A DNA stretch of 46,985 nucleotides, taken from the NCBI GenBank assembly GCA_020847755.1, contig JADLBK010000057.1:1-46985 (forward strand). The letters run 5' to 3'. Both the position numbers and the translations under genes were made by a program. Below the pieces are notes generated by a model. It was not told where the DNA came from and did no database searches. It saw only the letters and a list, made by a program, of their open reading frames with translations. Source of the stretch: Flavobacteriales bacterium (GTDB lineage: Bacteria > Bacteroidota > Bacteroidia > Flavobacteriales_F > PHOS-HE28). Of this stretch, positions 10,217-19,635 are shown in pieces (the first letter of the stretch is position 1; each line of letters begins with the position of its first letter).

Positions 10217-11626
10217 ATGCGCTCCCTTCTCCACCATGCTTCCTGTGCGGCCCTGTGCGCTGCACCGGTGGTGCTTCCCGCCCAGGTGCTCATCAGCGAT
10301 TCGTTGCTGCTCACGTTCACGCAACAGGAGCTGATCGACACCGGCGTGGGCAACGCCATCAACGGGATCGAGGTGTACCGGTTGAGGTACTGGTCCACCG
10401 ACGCGGACGGACAGCCCATCGTGGCCTCGGGGGCCATGATGGTACCCACCGGCGACACCTGCTATCACTCGATCGCCTGCTACATGCACGGCACCATCCT
10501 GGAGAAGGAGGCGGTGCCCTCGCGGCTCAGCCAGGAGGCTCTCGTCGGTTACTACCTCAGCGGGATCGGCTTCGTGAGCGCCCTGCCGGATTACCTGGGG
10601 TTGGGCGATTCACCGGGGCTTCATCCTTATGTGCACGCGGCCACCGAGGCCAGCGCCTCCATCGACCTGCTGCGGGCCGTTCGGGAGTGGTGCACGGCGC
10701 AGGGTGTCCTGCTCAATGGGCAGCTCTTCCTTGCGGGATACAGCCAGGGCGGGCACGCGTGCATGGCCACCCATCGCGCCATCGAACAGCAGTTCGCCAC
10801 GGAGTTCACCGTCACCGCCAGCGCGCCGTGCTCGGGGCCCTACGATGTGAGCGGTGTGCAGGCCCAGGTGATGGTGGATACCGTGCCCTATCCCGCGCCC
10901 TACTACCTGCCTTATGTGGTGCTGGGCTATGGTTCCGTGTATCCCGGGCTCTTCAACACTCCTTCCGAGGTGTTCAAGGCACCGTGGGACAGCCTGCTGC
11001 CACCGCTGTTCGACGGCACGCACGGCAGCGGTGATGTGGACGCCGTGATGCCATCGGTGCCCAGCGCGGTGCTGCAGGACAGTGTGCTTCAGGCCTTCGC
11101 CGCCGACCCCCAGCATCCCTTCCGGCTGGCGCTCGCGGACAACGACCTCTACGACTGGGTGCCGCAGGCGCCGGTGCGCATGCACTATTGCAACGCGGAC
11201 GACCACGTGTTCCCGGGCAACACACAGGTGGCGTTGCAGGCCTTTCAGCTCGAGGGCGCGCAGCAGGTGAGCGCCGTGGACATGGGTGCGCTCGATCATG
11301 GGGCCTGTGCGTTCCCCGCGCTGCTCGCTGTGCGCGCCTGGCTGATGGACCTGCAGGCCGAATGCACCTGGAACGATGTGCCGGAACTGGCGGAACGCGA
11401 CTGGCAGGTGATGCCGACCGCGACCACGGGGCCGCTGCACCTGGTGCATCCGCTCGGCGGGGCCGTCCGTTGGACGGTGCATGACCAGCGCGGAACGGTG
11501 GTCGTCTCCGGCGCCATGGACGGTCCGGGGTCCTTGGATGTTTCCGGTCTTCCGACAGGTCTTTATGTGCTCACGGTCGCCGACGGTCGAAGGCGCTCGG
11601 CGCACCGGTTCCTGCGCGTGCCCTGA
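10217..11626 (+). CDS. Secreted alpha/beta hydrolase (lipase-like) with T9SS domain
   Basis: 469 residues. The start at 10217 gives the signal peptide MRSLLHHASCAALCAAPVVLPAQ. The fold is that of secretory-lipase-like alpha/beta hydrolases: GAMMVPTG, YMHGTI, SALPDYLGLGDSPG, and the nucleophile elbow GYSQGGHA with Ser 176. A late histidine in DHGACAFPAL and acidic residues in YCNADDHVFP could complete the triad. The last 75 residues (TGPLHLVHPLGG ... LPTGLYVLTV) form a T9SS type A sorting domain. It is probably an exported esterase or lipase; the substrate is unknown. It ends 9 bp from the convergent priA stop. Confidence 0.85.
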   Translation: MRSLLHHASCAALCAAPVVLPAQVLISDSLLLTFTQQELIDTGVGNAINGIEVYRLRYWSTDADGQPIVASGAMMVPTGDTCYHSIACYMHGTILEKEAVPSRLSQEALVGYYLSGIGFVSALPDYLGLGDSPGLHPYVHAATEASASIDLLRAVREWCTAQGVLLNGQLFLAGYSQGGHACMATHRAIEQQFATEFTVTASAPCSGPYDVSGVQAQVMVDTVPYPAPYYLPYVVLGYGSVYPGLFNTPSEVFKAPWDSLLPPLFDGTHGSGDVDAVMPSVPSAVLQDSVLQAFAADPQHPFRLALADNDLYDWVPQAPVRMHYCNADDHVFPGNTQVALQAFQLEGAQQVSAVDMGALDHGACAFPALLAVRAWLMDLQAECTWNDVPELAERDWQVMPTATTGPLHLVHPLGGAVRWTVHDQRGTVVVSGAMDGPGSLDVSGLPTGLYVLTVADGRRRSAHRFLRVP

Positions 11627-11635
11627 GCCCCGCGT

Positions 11636-14086
11636 TCAACCGGGGTCCACATCGACGATCAGTCGCACGCGGCCTTCGGGCAGCTCGTCCGGCAGGCGGT
11701 CCAGCGCAGTCCGCACCACCTCCTTTTCGCGGTGGTAGACACCGCGCGCCAGCTTCACCAGCACGTTGCGGATGTGCTGATCGCGCACCCACGCCACGGC
11801 GGGCGTCTCCGGCCCCAGCACGCGCTCGCCCAGCTCGGGCCGAAGCAGGTTCACCAGGGTGCGTGCGGCCTGTTCCACCCGTTCCTCGGAGCGGTGCTTC
11901 AGGGTGAAGCGCACCAGACGTGAGAAGGGCGGATAGCCGTGGGCCTGGCGGTGGTCCAGTTCGCGGGCATAGAACCCGTCGACATCGTGGGTGAGCACGT
12001 GCCCGAGCACAGGGTGGGCGACGTCGAAGGCCTGGATGAGCACGCGGCCCTGCACACCGCGCCGGCCGCTGCGGCCCGCCACCTGGCCCATCAGCTGGAA
12101 GGCGCGTTCGTGGGCGCGGAAGTCGGGGAAGCGCAGCAGCCGGTCGGCGCTGAGGATGCCCACGGTGTTCACGCGTTCCATGTCGAGCCCCTTGGTCACC
12201 ATCTGGGTGCCGACGAGCACATCGATGCGCCCTTCGGCGAAGTCGTGCATGAGCCGCTCCAGCGCGTGCTTGCCGCGGGCGGTGTCCTGGTCGAGCCGCG
12301 CCACCCGGACGTCCGGAAGGGCCACGGCCAGCTCCTCCTCGATGCGCTCGGTGCCGAGGCCGATCATCTTCAGCCGGCGGCTGCCGCAGGAGGGACAGGC
12401 CGTGGGCGGCGGATAGCCCCTGCCGCAGTAGTGACAGCGCAGTTCGTGGCTCCGTTTGTGGTAGGTGAGGCTCACATCACAATGCGCGCAGTTCGGCACG
12501 TGCGCGCACTGCTCGCATTGCCACACCGGCGCGTAGCCACGCCGGTTCTGGAACAGGATCACCTGGTCGCGCCGCTCCACCGTGCGTTGAACGGCCTCCA
12601 GCAGCTCCGGTGTGAAGTGCCCCTGCATGCGTTTGCGCTTGTAGGCCTCGCGCAGGTCGATCAGTTCCACGGTGGGCAGCACGCTGTCGCCGAAGCGTTC
12701 GAGCAGCCTGGCGTGGCCGTACTTGCCCTGCCGCGCGTTGTACATCGTCTCCATGGAGGGCGTGGCGGATCCGAGCACCACCGGGGCCGCCATCAGTTCG
12801 CCGAGCACCAGGGCCATGTCCCGGGCATTGTACCGCGGCGAAGGGTCCTGTTGTTTGTAGGAGGGGTCGTGCTCCTCGTCCACGATGATCAGCCGCAGGT
12901 GCTGGAAGGGCAGGAAGAGCGCCGAGCGGGCGCCCACCACGATGGGATGCGCAGCGGGGTCGCGGTGGATGCCGCTCCATAGATCGGCACGCTGGCGGGC
13001 ACTGAGCCGGCTGTGGAACACGCTGACGCGATCGCCGAAGCGTGTGCGGAGCCGGGCGATGAGCTGGGTGGTGAGCGCGATCTCCGGCAGCAGATACAGC
13101 ACCTGGCCGCCCTGGTCCACGGCGCGCTCGATGAGATGGGCGTACACCTCGGTCTTTCCCGAGCCGGTGACGCCTTGGAGCAGGCAGCACCGGTGGTCCT
13201 TCAAGGCATCGTCGATCCCTTGCAGGCAGGCGGTCTGTGCGGGCGATAGGGTGGGGGACCCGCTGCCAGGCCGGGGCGGCGGCCGGTCGGCCGGCCGTTC
13301 GGTGACGGTGAACAGGCCTTTGCGCACCAGTTCATCCACGTGCCTGCGTTCCGCGCCGGCGGCCTTCAACAGGCGCGCTTCGGCCACCGGCCCGCCCCCG
13401 TTGTCCAACCAACGACCGAACTCGATGCCCTTCATGAGCAGCGCCAATTGCCGGGGAGCTCTGGCAAGCCGGTCGAACCAGCCGTGCAGCGCGGCCTCAT
13501 CGGCGGCTTCGGCGGTGAGCGCGACGTGGCGCACCAGACGTTCCACGGGCTTCGATCGCAGCTCCTCCTCCAGGGCCACGGCCCCTTCATCGAGCAATTG
13601 CTTCATCGCGCGGAGGGGATCCTTCACTTGAAGCAGTTCGCCCGCCTCGCCCAAGGTGATCGCGGGTCGTTGTTCGAGGGCATCGAGCAGCAGGGCCGCG
13701 CGCGGTGTCCGTGCCGAATGGTCGGCCGTCAGCGCCGTGGCCGTCACGCGCGTTTCGCTGGTCAGCACCATCGGGCCGGGCAATGCGGCGAGCATCACCT
13801 CGCCCAGGGAGCACAGGTAGTGATCGGCCACACGCTGCCACAGCTGCAGATGGACCGGCTCCAGCAGCGGCGAAGCGTCGAGCACACTGAGTGCCGGACG
13901 AACGTTCCGTCCCTCGGGTCGGACCTCGTGCACCCGCGTCACCAGGCCACCGTACAGCTTCCGTCCCGCCCCGAAGGGCACCACGATGCGCATGCCGGGC
14001 AACACCGGTCCAAGCTCATCCGTCAAGGCGTACGTGAACACACCCGGAACGGCCGCAGGCAGGATGACATCAGCGAAGCGCGGCAT
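11636..14086 (-). CDS. priA: Primosomal protein N' (replication restart helicase)
   Basis: 816 residues, normal for Bacteroidota PriA. The N-terminal DNA-binding domain starts MPRFADVILPAAVPGVFTY. Helicase motif I is GVTGSGKTEVY (about residues 303-313) and motif II is VDEEH (about 402). A zinc-binding insert with CEQC, CAHC, CHYC and CPSC pairs lies at about 520-570. It recognises stalled forks and reloads DnaB. The start matches the family N-terminus. A -7-like box TAAACTTG ends 7 bp before the ATG. Confidence 0.97.
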   Translation of the reverse strand: MPRFADVILPAAVPGVFTYALTDELGPVLPGMRIVVPFGAGRKLYGGLVTRVHEVRPEGRNVRPALSVLDASPLLEPVHLQLWQRVADHYLCSLGEVMLAALPGPMVLTSETRVTATALTADHSARTPRAALLLDALEQRPAITLGEAGELLQVKDPLRAMKQLLDEGAVALEEELRSKPVERLVRHVALTAEAADEAALHGWFDRLARAPRQLALLMKGIEFGRWLDNGGGPVAEARLLKAAGAERRHVDELVRKGLFTVTERPADRPPPRPGSGSPTLSPAQTACLQGIDDALKDHRCCLLQGVTGSGKTEVYAHLIERAVDQGGQVLYLLPEIALTTQLIARLRTRFGDRVSVFHSRLSARQRADLWSGIHRDPAAHPIVVGARSALFLPFQHLRLIIVDEEHDPSYKQQDPSPRYNARDMALVLGELMAAPVVLGSATPSMETMYNARQGKYGHARLLERFGDSVLPTVELIDLREAYKRKRMQGHFTPELLEAVQRTVERRDQVILFQNRRGYAPVWQCEQCAHVPNCAHCDVSLTYHKRSHELRCHYCGRGYPPPTACPSCGSRRLKMIGLGTERIEEELAVALPDVRVARLDQDTARGKHALERLMHDFAEGRIDVLVGTQMVTKGLDMERVNTVGILSADRLLRFPDFRAHERAFQLMGQVAGRSGRRGVQGRVLIQAFDVAHPVLGHVLTHDVDGFYARELDHRQAHGYPPFSRLVRFTLKHRSEERVEQAARTLVNLLRPELGERVLGPETPAVAWVRDQHIRNVLVKLARGVYHREKEVVRTALDRLPDELPEGRVRLIVDVDPG

Positions 14087-14093
14087 GGGCGCA

Positions 14094-14101
14094 CAAGTTT
14101 A
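14094..14101 (-). promoter_or_regulatory. -7-like box TAAACTTG before priA
   Basis: Minus-strand TAAACTTG, 7 bp from the ATG at 14086. The same octamer occurs upstream of the PA-domain gene at 36179. Confidence 0.4.
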
Positions 14102-14151
14102 CCCACGAAGACCGGCCGTCGCCGAGCGGCACGCGGCATGGCGGATGGGCG

Positions 14152-14159
14152 TACCTTGC
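14152..14159 (+). promoter_or_regulatory. -7-like box TACCTTGC
   Basis: Ends 6 bp before the ATG at 14166, another short or absent leader. Confidence 0.4.
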
Positions 14160-14165
14160 GGCTTC

Positions 14166-16547
14166 ATGCGTGGTGTCCTCCTGCTGGTGATCCTGATGGC
14201 GCTGGGCCCGGTGAAGGCCCAGTTGGTGCTGAACAACACGCAGACCCCGGCCCAACTGGTGCAGAACGTCCTGTTGGGCGGCGGGGTCACGGCGAGCAAC
14301 ATCACCTTCAATGGTCTTCCGGGCAACACGGTGTCCATTCAGGCCGGAGAGTTCAACAGTGCGAACGCCAACGTGGGCATACCGGCCGGGGTGATCCTGG
14401 CCACCGGGGGCATTTCCAATGCGACCGGGCCGAACGACTCGGGGAGTTCCTCGGTGCCCGTGACGGGCACCAGCGTCCAGGACCCCGACCTGCTGCTGCT
14501 CGCGCAGCAGAGCCAACCCTCCATCCAGGACGTGAACGACTGTGCGGTCCTCGAGTTCGATTTCGTGCCCACGGGTGATTCCCTGAAGTTCAACTTCGTG
14601 TTCGCCTCGGAGGAGTATCTCGAGTTCGTCAACAGCATCAACGATGCGTTCGGCTTTTTCCTGAGCGGTCCGGGCATCACCGGACCGTTCAGCAACAACG
14701 CCATCAACATCGCCCTCATTCCGGGCACCACGGACCCGGTGACCATCAACACGGTGAATGATGTGGTGAATCCGCAGTACTACGTGGTGAACGGGAACGG
14801 GACGAACGCACCCTTCAACAGCAACCCGTTCTATGTGCAGTACGACGGGCTCACCGTGGTGATGCAGGCGTTGGCGCAGGTGATCTGCGGGGAGACCTAT
14901 CACATCAAGATCGTGGTGGGTGATGCGAACGACCAGGTGTGGGACAGCGCCGTGTTCCTGGAGGCCGGCAGCTTCCAGAGCAACCAGGTGGCGATCGTTG
15001 GCGAGGTGGTCTCAGGCGGCATCGACAGCCTGTTCTACGAAGGCTGTGGCACGGCCTCGCTCTTCCTGGTACGCGGCGGTCCGCTCTTGGACCCGGACAC
15101 GGTGGACATCCTCATCGGGGGTACGGCCACGGAGGGGGCGGATTTCACGAACGTTCCCGACCAGGTCATCTTCCAGCCGGGCCAGGATTCGATCAACGTG
15201 CAGTTCAGCGCCATCCTGGATGCCATCACCGAAGGCCAGGAGTCGATCATGCTCATGGTGATCAACGAGAGCGCGTGCGGTGGGGACACGGTGTCGATGG
15301 TGATCCTCATCGAGGAAGCGCCGCAGATCGTCGTGGTCCTGAGCAACGACGTCACCATCCAATGCGTGGACAGCACCCTGCTGTCGGCAACGGTCACGGG
15401 AGGCTTCGGCAACCACGTCCTCGATTGGGACCAGGGTGTGGCCGACGGGCAGCTCAGCGGCTGGGTGGCGCCCACGCAGACGACCACCTACACCCTCACC
15501 GTCACCGATGATTGCGGCGTGGTGACACAGACCGATCAGGTGACGGTCACCGTACCCATCGTGCCACCGCTGATGGTGACGATCCAGAACGATGTGGTGG
15601 TCCTCTGTCCGGAAACACCCGTTCAACTCACCGCGGTGGTCCAAGGCGGGACCCCGGGCTACACCTACTCATGGAGCGGCGGTCTGGGCACGACACCGGC
15701 GGTGCAGGTGGCACCGCCGACCACCGCCAGTTGGTCGGTCACCGTGACCGACCTGTGCGGCAAGGACACCACGGACCTGGTCACCGTCACCGTGGCCTAC
15801 GATACGGTGCGGGTGAGCATCACGCCGGACACGGTGATCTGCATCGGCGACACTGCCGTGCTGAGGGCTCTGCCGGTGCTCGGCCTCGAGCCCTATACCT
15901 ATCTCTGGGAGCCTGGCGGCACAGCGGACACCCTGGCGGCGCACCCGAACAGCAACACCATCTATACGCTTACCGTTACGGATGCTTGCGGGATCACCGC
16001 CACCGATCAGAGCGGCCTCGGGGTGAACGCACCGATGGCCTCCTTCGCCGTGGACGGCACCTATTGGGTCAACAACGCACCCATCCATTTCATGGACCTG
16101 TCCCTGGGCGCCACGCAATGGTGGTGGGACTTCGGTGCCTTCGGCCTCGAGAGCCAGGACAAGAACCCCGAGGTGATCTACCCGGAGCCGGGCCTGTACG
16201 AGGTGCAGTTGGTGATCGCGGACACCTTGGGATGCAGGGACAGCACGGCGAGGGCCCTCCTCGTGGACCCGGAGTTCCACCTGTACATCCCCAACAGCTT
16301 CACCCCCAACGGCGACGGGTTCAATGAGACCTTCCAGGCCATGGGCATGGGCGTCAAGGAATTCTGGATCCGCGTGCACGACCGCTGGGGCGCCACCCTG
16401 TTCGAGGCGAACGAGGTGGACCAGGCCTGGGACGGGACCGTGAACGGGGCCGTTCTGCCGACGGGTGTCTACGTATATCGCTACCGCGTGAAGGCGATCG
16501 CCGGCGATGTCAAGGAGGGCTTCGGCCACATCACCTTGATGCGCTGA
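14166..16547 (+). CDS. Choice-of-anchor L / PKD-like protein with type B T9SS domain
   Basis: 793 residues from ATG 14166, which opens the signal peptide MRGVLLLVILMALGPVKAQ. Residues of about 30-280 match the choice-of-anchor L domain (ASNITFNGLPGNTVSI, GIPAGVILATGGI, LEFDFVPTGDSLKFNFVFAS-type core, EYLEFVNSINDAFGFFLSG). Repeated Ig or PKD-like modules follow, with YTYSWSGG, TYTLTVTDDCG and a late PKD motif WWWDFGAF. The last 90 residues start IPNSFTPNGDGFNETF, the gliding-motility-associated (type B) sorting domain. It is probably an outer-surface adhesin or matrix protein. No enzyme motif is visible. Confidence 0.9.
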   Translation: MRGVLLLVILMALGPVKAQLVLNNTQTPAQLVQNVLLGGGVTASNITFNGLPGNTVSIQAGEFNSANANVGIPAGVILATGGISNATGPNDSGSSSVPVTGTSVQDPDLLLLAQQSQPSIQDVNDCAVLEFDFVPTGDSLKFNFVFASEEYLEFVNSINDAFGFFLSGPGITGPFSNNAINIALIPGTTDPVTINTVNDVVNPQYYVVNGNGTNAPFNSNPFYVQYDGLTVVMQALAQVICGETYHIKIVVGDANDQVWDSAVFLEAGSFQSNQVAIVGEVVSGGIDSLFYEGCGTASLFLVRGGPLLDPDTVDILIGGTATEGADFTNVPDQVIFQPGQDSINVQFSAILDAITEGQESIMLMVINESACGGDTVSMVILIEEAPQIVVVLSNDVTIQCVDSTLLSATVTGGFGNHVLDWDQGVADGQLSGWVAPTQTTTYTLTVTDDCGVVTQTDQVTVTVPIVPPLMVTIQNDVVVLCPETPVQLTAVVQGGTPGYTYSWSGGLGTTPAVQVAPPTTASWSVTVTDLCGKDTTDLVTVTVAYDTVRVSITPDTVICIGDTAVLRALPVLGLEPYTYLWEPGGTADTLAAHPNSNTIYTLTVTDACGITATDQSGLGVNAPMASFAVDGTYWVNNAPIHFMDLSLGATQWWWDFGAFGLESQDKNPEVIYPEPGLYEVQLVIADTLGCRDSTARALLVDPEFHLYIPNSFTPNGDGFNETFQAMGMGVKEFWIRVHDRWGATLFEANEVDQAWDGTVNGAVLPTGVYVYRYRVKAIAGDVKEGFGHITLMR

Positions 16548-16642
16548 CACCGGTCGGACCGGTATATCAATACCCATCACTGGAAGGGGAACAGGCAACG
16601 GCCCGCAGGCTGAGCCATGTCCTGTGCAGGAAGCCCTGCGAC

Positions 16643-16786
16643 ATGAGCACGCGATCCATGCCCAAGGTGCCGGCGGACCGAAGCCTGCTTGAACTGGTGG
16701 ATACACCGCTGTGGCGGAAGTACTATGAACTGGTGAGGCGCCGGGTGCGTTTCCCGCGCCACTTCAAACGGGTCGTGAACGGCTGA
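16643..16786 (+). CDS. Possible small basic protein (47 aa)
   Basis: A 47-codon frame fills much of the 276-bp gap between two T9SS cargo genes. The peptide starts MSTRSMPKVPADRSLLELVD and is very basic at its C-terminus (WRKYYELVRRRVRFPRHFKR). It has no signal peptide and no recognised family. Upstream at 16549-16574 are two small hairpins (ACCGGT-CGG-ACCGGT and GGTAT-ATCA-ATACC) that may end the preceding transcript. Support is limited to sensible composition and placement, so it may be spurious. Confidence 0.35.
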   Translation: MSTRSMPKVPADRSLLELVDTPLWRKYYELVRRRVRFPRHFKRVVNG

Positions 16787-16796
16787 GGGATACCCG

Positions 16797-16804
16797 TACA
16801 TTCG
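16797..16804 (+). promoter_or_regulatory. -7-like box TACATTCG
   Basis: 19 bp upstream of the lysyl oxidase ATG at 16824; same TAnnTTyG pattern as the other promoters here. Confidence 0.45.
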
Positions 16805-16823
16805 GGCCTCACATCAGGCTCCG

Positions 16824-19532
16824 ATGCGCATCCCGCTGACCCTTCTGCTCGCCTTTGCCACATGGACGCTTCACGCCCAGCCCGGGAGCAGTTGCTCCAC
16901 CGCCATCCCCGTCGCGCCCGGTACGCACACGGCGCCGTTCGACAATGCGTGGTACGTGTACACGGCACCGGCCACCGGTCAGTTCACGTTGAGCACCTGC
17001 GGCCTCAGTGATTGCGACACCAAGCTGTGGGCCTACACCTATTGTACGGGGCTTGTGACCAATGAGCAGGGCCTGAACGCCTTGGGATACAACGACGATG
17101 CGTGTGCGTTGCAGAGCAGCTTGGTGCTCAACCTCAGTGGTGGTCAGGAGGTGTATTTCCGTGTGGGTGACTACCAGAACGCCTGTGCGGCGGACACCGT
17201 GGTGTGGAGCCTGAACGCCAACATCCCGCCGCCGCCGCCCAGCTGTGCGGCCGGTGAAGTGGCCGTGCAGGTGAACATCATCCCCGACGCCTATCCCAAC
17301 GAGATGAGCTGGGACCTTCGCAATGGCAATGGTCTGGTGCTCGCCTCCGGCACGTCCACCGGCGCGGCCTTGTGCGTGGATACATCGGATTGTCTGGTGT
17401 TCACGATGAACGACACCTATGGTGACGGGATCTTCGCGCCTGGGGGCTATTGGCTCTACTATGATGGGGCGCTGATCGCGCAGGGCGGCAACTTCGACTT
17501 CACGGACCGCGTGGAATGGAACTGCCCGCCCGGCTTCGGATGCCTGTCGCCCGACACGGTGGACCAAGGTCAGCACAGCACCATCGGGAACGAGACCTGG
17601 TACGTCTTCGTGCCGGACAGCAATGGGGTGTACACCATCTCCACCTGCGGCACGAACACCTGCGACACCCGGGTCTGGGTCTACGACCACTGCATCGGTC
17701 TGATCTGGGACGACACCAACATCGGCACCATCTACTACGACAACGACCAGGGTGGGTGCGGCCTGCAGGCCCAGGTGAACGCGCTGCTGCAGGCCGGGGT
17801 GACGTACTACGTCCGCATTGGTGACACGGACACCAGCTGTGCCGGTGGGTCGATCGCCTGGTCGCTGGAGTACGCCGGTCCCATCGCGGGATGCACGGAC
17901 CCGGCCTCGTGCAACTTCGATCCGCTCGCCTCGGTGGACGATGGCAGCTGCATCCCCTGGGGCGATCCCAACTGCCCGCTCGGCCCTGACCTCATTGTCC
18001 GGAGCGATGTGTTACAGAACTCCATCTTCGCCCAGACGATGGTGGTGAACGCCAACGACTGCTACATCCAGGAGGGCTGCCTGGCCGGTTTCGGCACGCG
18101 CGAACTGGTGCGGTTCACCACGCACATCCAGAACATCGGCTTCACCGATTACTACATCGGCAACCCCGGTGCCAACCCCGATCAGTTCGTCTACGGTGCC
18201 TGCCACAATCATTGGCACTATGAAGGGTACGCGGAGTATCTGCTGTACGACAGCGTCGGTCAGCAGATGGCCCAGGGCTTCAAGAACGGCTTCTGCGTGA
18301 TGGACCTGGAATGCAGTGGCGGCGGCTCGGCCCAATATGGCTGTAGCAACATGGGCATCAGCATGGGCTGCGGCGACATCTACAGCAGCGGTCTTTCCTG
18401 CCAGTGGATCGACATCACCGATGTGCCGGACGGGCGCTACACGCTCGTGGTACGGACCAACTGGGACAACAGCCCTGACGCCCTCGGTCGGTTCGAAATG
18501 GACATCAACAACAACTGGGGGCAGGCCTGCATTCAGATCGCGCACAACCCCAACCTGGTGGTCACCGTGCAGCAGAACTGCCCGTCCTACGTGGACTGCC
18601 TCGGCCAGATCTACGGCAGTGCTCAGATCGATTGTGAGGGCGTGTGCGCCGGAACACGGCTCATCGGCGACCTGGATGTGGATGCCGACAACGACAGCAT
18701 CGATGCGGCCGGATACGTGACGGGCATCCTGGATGCCTCCCTGACCGCCGCTCCCTGCACGGACGTGAACGACGATGGCTCGCTCACCGTGGCCGATGCC
18801 GCCCTGATCGCCCACTGTCATCAGGCCCACGTGCTCGCCGATAGCAGCCTGATCGATACCCGGTGCAGCTTCCCGCTGCTCGACATGGTGAACATCTACG
18901 ACTCGGTGACCTTCACCATAGGGGCGTTCGACCTCGGAGCGGGGTATCTGGACGTGCATGTGCGGAACCCGAACCGGAAACTGGTGGGCTACGAGCTCCG
19001 CTTCAGCGGCATCACCATCACCGGCGTCGACAACCTGGCGGACCCGATGGACTTCCCGATCGTGCCCGCGTTCAACGGCAACACGGCCCATGTCATCGGC
19101 CTTTCATACGTGGATAGCCTGTTCGAGCGACACAACGGGTTCACCCCGCTCTTCCGCGTCCACTTCGTGAACCCGGCCAACATGATCTGCATCGACCAAG
19201 TGGTGGACGTGGTGAACGAGGACTACGCGGCGCCGCTCACCTTCCTGGTGGACGCCTGTGTGTTCAGCACCGCCGTTGCCGCCCTGGAGGGGGGCAACGG
19301 CCTCTCGGTGATGCCCGATCCGTTCGACGACCACTTCGTGATGACCTACGCGCCCCGGACCGGCGGGCGGGTCGTGCTCCTTCTGACGGATATGCAGGGA
19401 CGTGTCGTTCGACGCATCGAGGCACCGGCCACGGGCCAGCTTCGCGTGGAGGGGCGTGATCTCGCCGCCGGCAGCTACCTCTACCGGTTGCAGGGAGCGC
19501 TGACCGCGACGGGTCGTGTCGTGAAGCGCTGA
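16824..19532 (+). CDS. Secreted lysyl oxidase-family protein with dockerin-like and T9SS domains
   Basis: 902 residues with signal peptide MRIPLTLLLAFATWTLHAQ. Two repeated modules (WYVYTAPATGQFTLSTCG and WYVFVPDSNGVYTISTCG, near residues 50 and 257) resemble bacterial pre-peptidase-like domains. A GCTDPASCNFDPLASVDDGSC repeat unit follows near 356. Residues of about 388-575 match lysyl oxidase: the copper motif CHNHWHYEGYAEYLLYD has His 461, 463 and 465, and SCQWIDITDVPDGRYTL is nearly identical to the animal enzyme. Lys 487 (FKNGFC) and Tyr 520 (GDIYSSG) align with the pair that forms the lysine tyrosylquinone cofactor. A dockerin-like pair of calcium loops (DLDVDADNDSIDAAGYV, DVNDDGSLTVADAALIA) lies at about 615-665. 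The last 75 residues form a T9SS type A tail. It probably oxidises lysine side chains of extracellular proteins. Confidence 0.88.
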   Translation: MRIPLTLLLAFATWTLHAQPGSSCSTAIPVAPGTHTAPFDNAWYVYTAPATGQFTLSTCGLSDCDTKLWAYTYCTGLVTNEQGLNALGYNDDACALQSSLVLNLSGGQEVYFRVGDYQNACAADTVVWSLNANIPPPPPSCAAGEVAVQVNIIPDAYPNEMSWDLRNGNGLVLASGTSTGAALCVDTSDCLVFTMNDTYGDGIFAPGGYWLYYDGALIAQGGNFDFTDRVEWNCPPGFGCLSPDTVDQGQHSTIGNETWYVFVPDSNGVYTISTCGTNTCDTRVWVYDHCIGLIWDDTNIGTIYYDNDQGGCGLQAQVNALLQAGVTYYVRIGDTDTSCAGGSIAWSLEYAGPIAGCTDPASCNFDPLASVDDGSCIPWGDPNCPLGPDLIVRSDVLQNSIFAQTMVVNANDCYIQEGCLAGFGTRELVRFTTHIQNIGFTDYYIGNPGANPDQFVYGACHNHWHYEGYAEYLLYDSVGQQMAQGFKNGFCVMDLECSGGGSAQYGCSNMGISMGCGDIYSSGLSCQWIDITDVPDGRYTLVVRTNWDNSPDALGRFEMDINNNWGQACIQIAHNPNLVVTVQQNCPSYVDCLGQIYGSAQIDCEGVCAGTRLIGDLDVDADNDSIDAAGYVTGILDASLTAAPCTDVNDDGSLTVADAALIAHCHQAHVLADSSLIDTRCSFPLLDMVNIYDSVTFTIGAFDLGAGYLDVHVRNPNRKLVGYELRFSGITITGVDNLADPMDFPIVPAFNGNTAHVIGLSYVDSLFERHNGFTPLFRVHFVNPANMICIDQVVDVVNEDYAAPLTFLVDACVFSTAVAALEGGNGLSVMPDPFDDHFVMTYAPRTGGRVVLLLTDMQGRVVRRIEAPATGQLRVEGRDLAAGSYLYRLQGALTATGRVVKR

Positions 19533-19545
19533 GCCGAACCCTGCG

Positions 19546-19557
19546 CTGTTGATAAGT
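19546..19557. repeat. CTGTTGATAAGT 12-mer, copy 1
   Basis: Also present at 31712-31723. Both lie in intergenic space shortly before a gene. The complement contains TTATCAACA, one base from the DnaA-box consensus TTATCCACA. Confidence 0.4.
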
Positions 19558-19594
19558 GCCTGGGCCCTTGGCGGCCGAGGGTGGGAGAGGCCTC

Positions 19595-19602
19595 TACTTT
19601 CG
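19595..19602 (+). promoter_or_regulatory. -7-like box TACTTTCG
   Basis: Located 33 bp upstream of the ATG at 19636; identical to the box at 25480. Confidence 0.5.
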
Positions 19603-19635
19603 TCCCCGGTCCGCACCCGCGGACGGCCATTGACC

